A DNA stretch of 11,124 bases from Spyradocola sp034113365 (GTDB taxonomy: Bacteria > Bacillota > Clostridia > Christensenellales > UBA1750): the NCBI GenBank assembly GCA_034113365.1, contig JAXEXP010000032.1, positions 1-11,124 of the forward strand, written 5' to 3'. The translations under genes and the position numbers were made by a program. Below, piece by piece: positions 7,927-11,124 of this stretch (positions are counted from its first letter, which is position 1; the number at the start of each line of letters is the position of its first letter). Below the pieces are notes generated by a model. It saw nothing but the letters and a program-made list of their open reading frames with translations, had not been told where the DNA came from and did no database searches.

Positions 7927-9158
7927 AAAAGGTTTTGCGGCTGGGCATCTATGCACTGTACCTGACGCTGACGGGCATCAGCGTGGTGTTCCTCGCGGCG
8001 GATTTTGCCGGACGATCCCCCCTTGCGGGCATCGGGATGCTCGCGCTGTGCTGCGCTGTGGGCTATGCGGTGTCGGGTTATGTCAAAGAGCGCCGGGCAC
8101 TGGCCGGCCTGCTGACGACGCTGGCGCTGACGGCGGCGTCCATCGCGCTGCTGCCCTACGGCGGGTGGAACGTGCTGCTGGCGCTGGTCTATGCGGTCGC
8201 GATGATCCTGGCCGCGCGGCACGACTGGTCCGCGCCCGAGACGCAGCTGGTGGACGCCCGCCTGCTGCCCGTGGGGCTGGTGGCCTGCGGGCTGACCTAC
8301 CTGGTCGCGCTCATCAACCTGTGCGAGACCGCCAAGCCGCAGATCGGCTATGCGCTCTACGGCTATCTGGTGCTCAGCGTGCTGCTCATCAACCGCAAGT
8401 CCGTCCGGGACAACGCCGGCGGGCAGGCGGGGCGCATGATGCGCGGCAACCAGGCGCTGGCGTGGGGCTTTGCGGCGGTGCTGACGCTTGCGGTGTTCTT
8501 CCGTCCGCTGCAAAGCGCCGTCTGGAACGGCCTGCGTTGGCTGATCTCGGCCATCCTCAGCCTGTTTGACGGCAAAGCCACCGTGTCCGAGACGGTCTCC
8601 TCCGGTCAGGCCGCCGAGCAGCTGGACCTGAGCGCCCTGGGCGGTCAGGAGCGGACGATGCCCCCCTGGCTGGAGACGCTGGGCAATATCGTGCTCTACG
8701 CCGTGACCATCGTGGCGCTGCTGGCGCTGGCCGCGTTCCTCGGTTGGGCGGTCTGGAAGGGCATCCGGCAGCTGAGCGCGGCGCTGATGCGCTGGCTGCA
8801 CGGCTTTGGCTCGTCCGGCGGCGAGGACTACGCCGAGGAGAGCGAGCAGCTGATGACCGCGCAGTCCATGGGCCAGCAGCTGCGCGACGAAATGAAGCGC
8901 CGCGTGCGCAGGCTGTTCACCCCGCCGCCGCGCTGGAGCGCGCTCACCCCCACGGAGCGCGTGCGCGCCGTCTACAAGCACCTGCTCGAGCAGCAGCAGC
9001 GCGTCGCGCCCACCGCGGTCAACCTCACCCCCGAGGAGCTGTGCGCCCGCGCCGAAAAGGACGCCGCCTTCGCCCGCCTCTACGACCGCGCCCGCTATTC
9101 CGACCAGCCCGTGGACGGGCAGGAGGCCGAGGCCTTCCGCAGCTATCTGCGCAGCTGA
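7923..9158 (+). CDS. Multi-pass membrane protein with C-terminal DUF4129-like domain
   Basis: A protein of 411 aa. The N-terminal half has about seven hydrophobic segments (roughly 6-26, 32-50, 58-75, 79-96, 112-133, 141-155, 178-195), then a soluble loop, another helix near 257-280, and a charged cytosolic tail. The tail from about 340 resembles DUF4129: E-R-V-R-A-V-Y-K-H-L-L, then L-T-P-E-E-L and Y-D-R-A-R-Y-S. In many bacteria MoxR and DUF58 are followed by a TgpA-type protein joining a transglutaminase domain to DUF4129; here no transglutaminase Cys-His-Asp core is visible, so only the membrane and DUF4129 parts remain. It ends the six-gene run: its stop is 7 nt before the arsR promoter, with no terminator between. 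Function unknown; the domain call is moderate. Confidence 0.8.
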   Translation: MKKVLRLGIYALYLTLTGISVVFLAADFAGRSPLAGIGMLALCCAVGYAVSGYVKERRALAGLLTTLALTAASIALLPYGGWNVLLALVYAVAMILAARHDWSAPETQLVDARLLPVGLVACGLTYLVALINLCETAKPQIGYALYGYLVLSVLLINRKSVRDNAGGQAGRMMRGNQALAWGFAAVLTLAVFFRPLQSAVWNGLRWLISAILSLFDGKATVSETVSSGQAAEQLDLSALGGQERTMPPWLETLGNIVLYAVTIVALLALAAFLGWAVWKGIRQLSAALMRWLHGFGSSGGEDYAEESEQLMTAQSMGQQLRDEMKRRVRRLFTPPPRWSALTPTERVRAVYKHLLEQQQRVAPTAVNLTPEELCARAEKDAAFARLYDRARYSDQPVDGQEAEAFRSYLRS

Positions 9159-9164
9159 AAACAC

Positions 9165-9180
9165 ATTGACAGATTTCAAT
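9165..9180. promoter_or_regulatory. Candidate ArsR operator
   Basis: An inverted repeat ATTGA-N6-TCAAT covers the -35 box of the arsR promoter. Its core, TTGA-N6-TCAA, resembles the TGAA-N6-TTCA cores bound by several ArsR/SmtB regulators. Binding here would block RNA polymerase, the normal mode of repression. The arms are only 5 bp, so this is a suggestion from position and form. Confidence 0.45.
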
Positions 9181-9194
9181 TTGACTGCTATAAT
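9166..9194 (+). promoter_or_regulatory. Consensus sigma-A promoter of the arsR operon
   Basis: TTGACA (9166-9171) and TATAAT (9189-9194) are both perfect matches, separated by the ideal 17 nt. Transcription would start near 9201, giving a leader of about 25 nt with GAGGTGGAGG before the arsR ATG. Such a strong promoter suits a unit kept silent by its own repressor. Confidence 0.92.
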
Positions 9195-9225
9195 ACATCA
9201 AGAAGATTGGATTTGAGGTGGAGGC

Positions 9226-9540
9226 ATGGCAACGGTGTACGAGGAGCGCGCGCGGGTGTTCAAGGCGCTGTGCGACGAGCGCCGCCAGCGCATACTGGAG
9301 CTGCTGCAGGGCGGCGAGAAGTGCGCCTGCGTGTTGATCGAGCAGATGGACATGCCGCAGTCCTCGCTGTCCTACCACATGAAGATCCTGTGCGACTCCG
9401 GCATCGTGACGGGGCGCGAGGAGGGCAAGTGGACGCACTACCGCATCAGCCCGGAGGGCAGCGCAAGGGCGGTCGAGCTGCTGCGCGAGATCACCGCGAC
9501 GGCGGAAGCGCCAAACGGCTGCACCTGCTGTCGCAAATGA
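9226..9540 (+). CDS. arsR: ArsR/SmtB-family metalloregulator
   Basis: A 104-aa winged-helix repressor. The body matches the family: F-K-A-L-C-D-E-R-R-Q-R-I-L-E-L-L at the N-terminus, the recognition helix region S-S-L-S-Y-H-M-K-I-L (about 46-55), then the wing G-K-W-T-H-Y-R-I. The sensor motif is C33-A-C35, in the position of the As(III)-binding Cys-x-Cys of ArsR; C16 and C56 are further candidates. The C-terminus adds C99-T-C-C102, which could bring a further thiolate. ArsR proteins release DNA when metalloid binds these cysteines. ATG at 9226 follows GAGGTGGAGG directly. It leads a unit with a permease and a thioredoxin-like protein and probably represses its own promoter. The inducer may be As(III), Sb(III) or an organoarsenical; sequence does not settle this. 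Confidence 0.93.
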   Translation: MATVYEERARVFKALCDERRQRILELLQGGEKCACVLIEQMDMPQSSLSYHMKILCDSGIVTGREEGKWTHYRISPEGSARAVELLREITATAEAPNGCTCCRK

Positions 9541-9544
9541 CCCA

Positions 9545-9568
9545 GGGCCATCCCCGGATGGCCCTTTT
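9545..9568 (+). terminator. Terminator hairpin between arsR and the permease gene
   Basis: GGGCCATC (9545-9552) pairs with GATGGCCC (9557-9564) and is followed by TTTT. It lies 5 nt after the arsR stop and 50 nt before the next start. It would end a short arsR transcript or, if partial, lower the amount of permease message relative to repressor. Confidence 0.82.
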
Positions 9569-9577
9569 GCCGGCACT

Positions 9578-9601
9578 TTAAATCGAAAATTCCTGATTTA
9601 A
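9578..9601. repeat. 7-bp inverted repeat upstream of the permease gene
   Basis: TTAAATC (9578-9584) and GATTTAA (9595-9601) are perfect complements around a 10-nt AT-rich spacer. The right arm ends next to the ribosome site TTGGAGG of the permease gene. It could be a protein-binding site for a second regulatory step, or a weak RNA hairpin hiding the ribosome site. No good second promoter is visible in this gap. Confidence 0.5.
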
Positions 9602-9617
9602 TTGGAGGCGACGAACC

Positions 9618-10622
9618 ATGGGCGCAGTGTGGGACTTCATTCAGTACGAGATCCTGGGTATGCGGTGGCTGAACCGGCTGATCGGCGGCGCGCTGACGGC
9701 GTGCGGGCTGGACACCGCCGGCCGCATCGGCGGGAGCGTGCAGTTTTTCCTCTACGACACCATCAAGATCTTCGTGCTTCTGGGCGTGCTGATCTTCGTG
9801 ATCTCCTTTATCCAGAGCTACTTTCCGCCCGAGCGCACCCGGCGCATACTGGGCCGCCTGCACGGCGTGGGCGCGAACTGCGCCGCGGCGCTGCTGGGCA
9901 CGGTGACGCCCTTCTGCTCCTGCTCGTCCATTCCGCTGTTCATCGGCTTTACCAGCGCGGGCCTGCCGCTGGGCGTCACGTTTTCCTTCCTGATCTCCTC
10001 GCCCATGGTGGACCTGGGCAGCCTCGTGCTGCTGACGGGCATCTTCGGCTGGAAGGTCGCGGCCGTCTACGTGCTGCTGGGGCTGGCCGTGGCGGTGGCG
10101 GGCGGCACGCTGATCGAGCATCTGCATCTGGAAAACGAGGTGGAAAGCTATATTCGCAGCGGCGCCGCGGCCGACCTTGCGGCAGAGCAGCTCACCTTCC
10201 GCCGCCGCGTCGCATACGCCTGGGAGCAGACGCTCTTTACCGCCAAAAAGGTCGCGCCCTACGTGATGGTGGGCGTGGGCATCGGCGCAGTCATCCACAA
10301 CTGGATCCCCGAGGAATTCATCGTCAGGCTGCTGGGCACCGGCAATCCCTTTGGCGTGCTCCTCGCAACCCTCGCCGGCATCCCCATGTACGCCGACATA
10401 TTCGGCACCATCCCTATCGCCGAGGCGCTGCTGGCCAAGGGCGCGCAGCTGGGCGTCGTGCTGTCCTTCATGATGGCGGTCACCACGCTTTCGCTGCCCT
10501 CGCTGGTGCTGCTGCGCAAGGCGGTCAAGCCCCGGCTGCTGGGCCTCTTCATCGCCATCTGCACGGCGGGCATCGTGCTGGTGGGCTACCTGTTCAACGC
10601 GCTCCAATATTTCATCATATAA
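9618..10622 (+). CDS. arsP: ArsP/DUF318 family permease
   Basis: A 334-aa membrane protein with about eight hydrophobic segments. The signature T-P-F-C100-S-C102-S-S-I-P-L-F-I-G-F is that of the DUF318 permease family, whose studied members include ArsP (trivalent organoarsenical efflux) and SO_0444-type metal exporters. A second family element, L-A-G-I-P-M-Y-A-D-I-F-G-T, follows near 250-265, and S-F-M-M-A-V-T-T-L-S-L-P-S near 285-297. A soluble loop (about 168-205) separates the two membrane halves, typical of this family. TTGGAGG precedes the ATG at 9618. Its neighbours, an ArsR with a CxC sensor and a thioredoxin-like protein, support thiol-metalloid export. No arsC, arsB, ACR3 or arsA gene is in view, so export of a trivalent, possibly methylated, species without reductase is the most likely role; the exact substrate is inference. 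Confidence 0.92.
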   Translation: MGAVWDFIQYEILGMRWLNRLIGGALTACGLDTAGRIGGSVQFFLYDTIKIFVLLGVLIFVISFIQSYFPPERTRRILGRLHGVGANCAAALLGTVTPFCSCSSIPLFIGFTSAGLPLGVTFSFLISSPMVDLGSLVLLTGIFGWKVAAVYVLLGLAVAVAGGTLIEHLHLENEVESYIRSGAAADLAAEQLTFRRRVAYAWEQTLFTAKKVAPYVMVGVGIGAVIHNWIPEEFIVRLLGTGNPFGVLLATLAGIPMYADIFGTIPIAEALLAKGAQLGVVLSFMMAVTTLSLPSLVLLRKAVKPRLLGLFIAICTAGIVLVGYLFNALQYFII

Positions 10623-10637
10623 GCGGAGGGAATCACC

Positions 10638-10946
10638 ATGTTCGGACTGGGAAAAAAGCAAGAAAAGAAGCAAACTGTCTGCTGCGGCGCGCCCGTGGAG
10701 GGCGTCTGCTGCGTCAAGGTGCTGGGGATGGGCTGCAAGACCTGCCATCAGCAGTACGAGTACGCCAAGGCGGCCGTCGAGCGCCTCGGGCTGGACGTCA
10801 CGGTGGAATACGACACCGACCTGGAGAAGGTGATGGCCTACGGCGCGCTGTCCATGCCCGCCATCGTCATCAACGACAAAGTGGCCGCCTCGGGCAGGCT
10901 GCTCAAGCCCGCGCAGGTGGAGGAGCTGCTGCGCGCCGCGCAATGA
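10638..10946 (+). CDS. Thioredoxin-like small redox protein
   Basis: A protein of 102 aa. Residues 26-100 form a thioredoxin-like fold: strand V-K-V-L-G, active site C33-K-T-C36 in G-M-G-C-K-T-C, then the cis-proline segment S-M-P74-A-I-V-I-N. This is the small redox-active disulfide protein family, often encoded beside DUF318 permeases. Before the domain is a lysine-rich start and two vicinal cysteine pairs, C15-C16 and C24-C25, giving six cysteines within 22 residues. Those pairs are not part of the thioredoxin core and could bind trivalent metalloid or pass it to the permease; this is inference. It lies 15 nt after the permease gene with a GGAGGG ribosome site before ATG 10638, so the two are co-transcribed. 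Confidence 0.9.
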   Translation: MFGLGKKQEKKQTVCCGAPVEGVCCVKVLGMGCKTCHQQYEYAKAAVERLGLDVTVEYDTDLEKVMAYGALSMPAIVINDKVAASGRLLKPAQVEELLRAAQ

Positions 10947-10964
10947 CCGTTTTTTCGCGCAAAA

Positions 10965-10985
10965 GGGCTGCCGCATCGGCAGTCC
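10965..10985. terminator. Possible terminator hairpin after the ars unit
   Basis: GGGCTGCC (10965-10972) pairs with GGCAGTCC (10978-10985), with one G·U pair. AAAA precedes it, but no T-tract follows on the plus strand. On the minus strand it is followed by TTTT, although the G·U becomes an A·C mismatch. It may serve as a weak terminator for the ars unit or end a minus-strand gene to the right of the window. Confidence 0.45.
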
Positions 10986-10989
10986 TCAG

Positions 10990-11005
10990 CCTGTCAAAAA
11001 ACAGG
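10990..11005. repeat. Small inverted repeat in the 3' tail
   Basis: CCTGT (10990-10994) and ACAGG (11001-11005) flank a CAAAAA loop. It is immediately followed by the perfect palindrome TCCCCGGGGA at 11013-11022. Neither has a T-tract, so neither is a convincing terminator. Confidence 0.4.
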
Positions 11006-11025
11006 CATGTGCTCCCCGGGGATGC

Positions 11026-11049
11026 ATGAAGGGGCCGCAGCCCCTTCAT
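11026..11049. repeat. 10-bp hairpin in the 3' tail
   Basis: ATGAAGGGGC (11026-11035) is perfectly complementary to GCCCCTTCAT (11040-11049), with a CGCA loop. CTTCAATCC follows, too poor in T for a clear rho-independent terminator. A further 7-bp hairpin, GGCGGGG (11062-11068) with CCCCGCC (11076-11082), lies 12 nt downstream. Nothing else is recognisable from 11083 to the window end. Confidence 0.6.
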
Positions 11050-11124
11050 CTTCAATCCGCAGGCGGGGGCGTGTACCCCGCCGAGGAGCGATTTTCTGTA
11101 CGCTAGGAAAGAATAAGCTGGACG

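Noticed and set aside
9602..11029. A 475-codon plus-strand frame overlapping the permease and thioredoxin-like genes.
   Set aside because: It is an alternative frame of genes with strong family motifs; the translation is Arg/Ala/Gly-rich and runs through both genes and the spacer.

Overview
The window looks like chromosomal DNA of a GC-rich Gram-positive anaerobe, most likely a Clostridia-like Bacillota. The reasons are strong AGGAGG-type ribosome sites before many genes, a Gram-positive FHA–SEDS–PBP cluster, a DUF1848 protein, and an arsR–permease–thioredoxin unit of the type common in Firmicutes and archaea. The rank below phylum is inference. Gene order is tight, and no mobile element, tRNA, CRISPR array or prophage gene is visible.

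Layout. (1) 1-211: the end of a ribosomal RNA operon, with a complete 5S rRNA and a strong terminator hairpin. (2) 272-790 (+): a small 2H phosphoesterase, ending at a bidirectional terminator shared with a convergent minus-strand operon. (3) 860-2542 (-): a PHP-family metal-dependent phosphoesterase followed by a DUF1848 protein with a C-terminal Cx3Cx2C cysteine cluster. The PHP gene has no ATG, GTG or TTG that would keep all its metal ligands; promoter, ribosome site and homology all point to an AUA start. (4) 2598-2708: a divergent promoter region. (5) 2709-9158 (+): a six-gene run with short gaps or overlaps: membrane-anchored FHA protein, SEDS glycosyltransferase (FtsW/RodA/SpoVE type), class B penicillin-binding protein, MoxR AAA+ ATPase, DUF58 protein and a membrane DUF4129 protein. 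The SEDS and PBP proteins should act together in peptidoglycan polymerisation and cross-linking. MoxR and DUF58 form the familiar chaperone and VWA-like pair. (6) 9165-10946 (+): a consensus sigma-A promoter overlapping a candidate ArsR operator, then an ArsR repressor, a terminator hairpin, an ArsP/DUF318 permease and a small thioredoxin-like protein rich in paired cysteines. This is an inducible metalloid or organoarsenical efflux unit. (7) 10947-11124: an intergenic tail with five successive hairpins or palindromes and no recognisable gene.

Most of the window is ordinary housekeeping and accessory content. The points most worth a second look are the non-AUG start of the PHP gene, the FHA domain that has lost phosphopeptide-binding positions, the terminator between arsR and the permease, and the structured tail.
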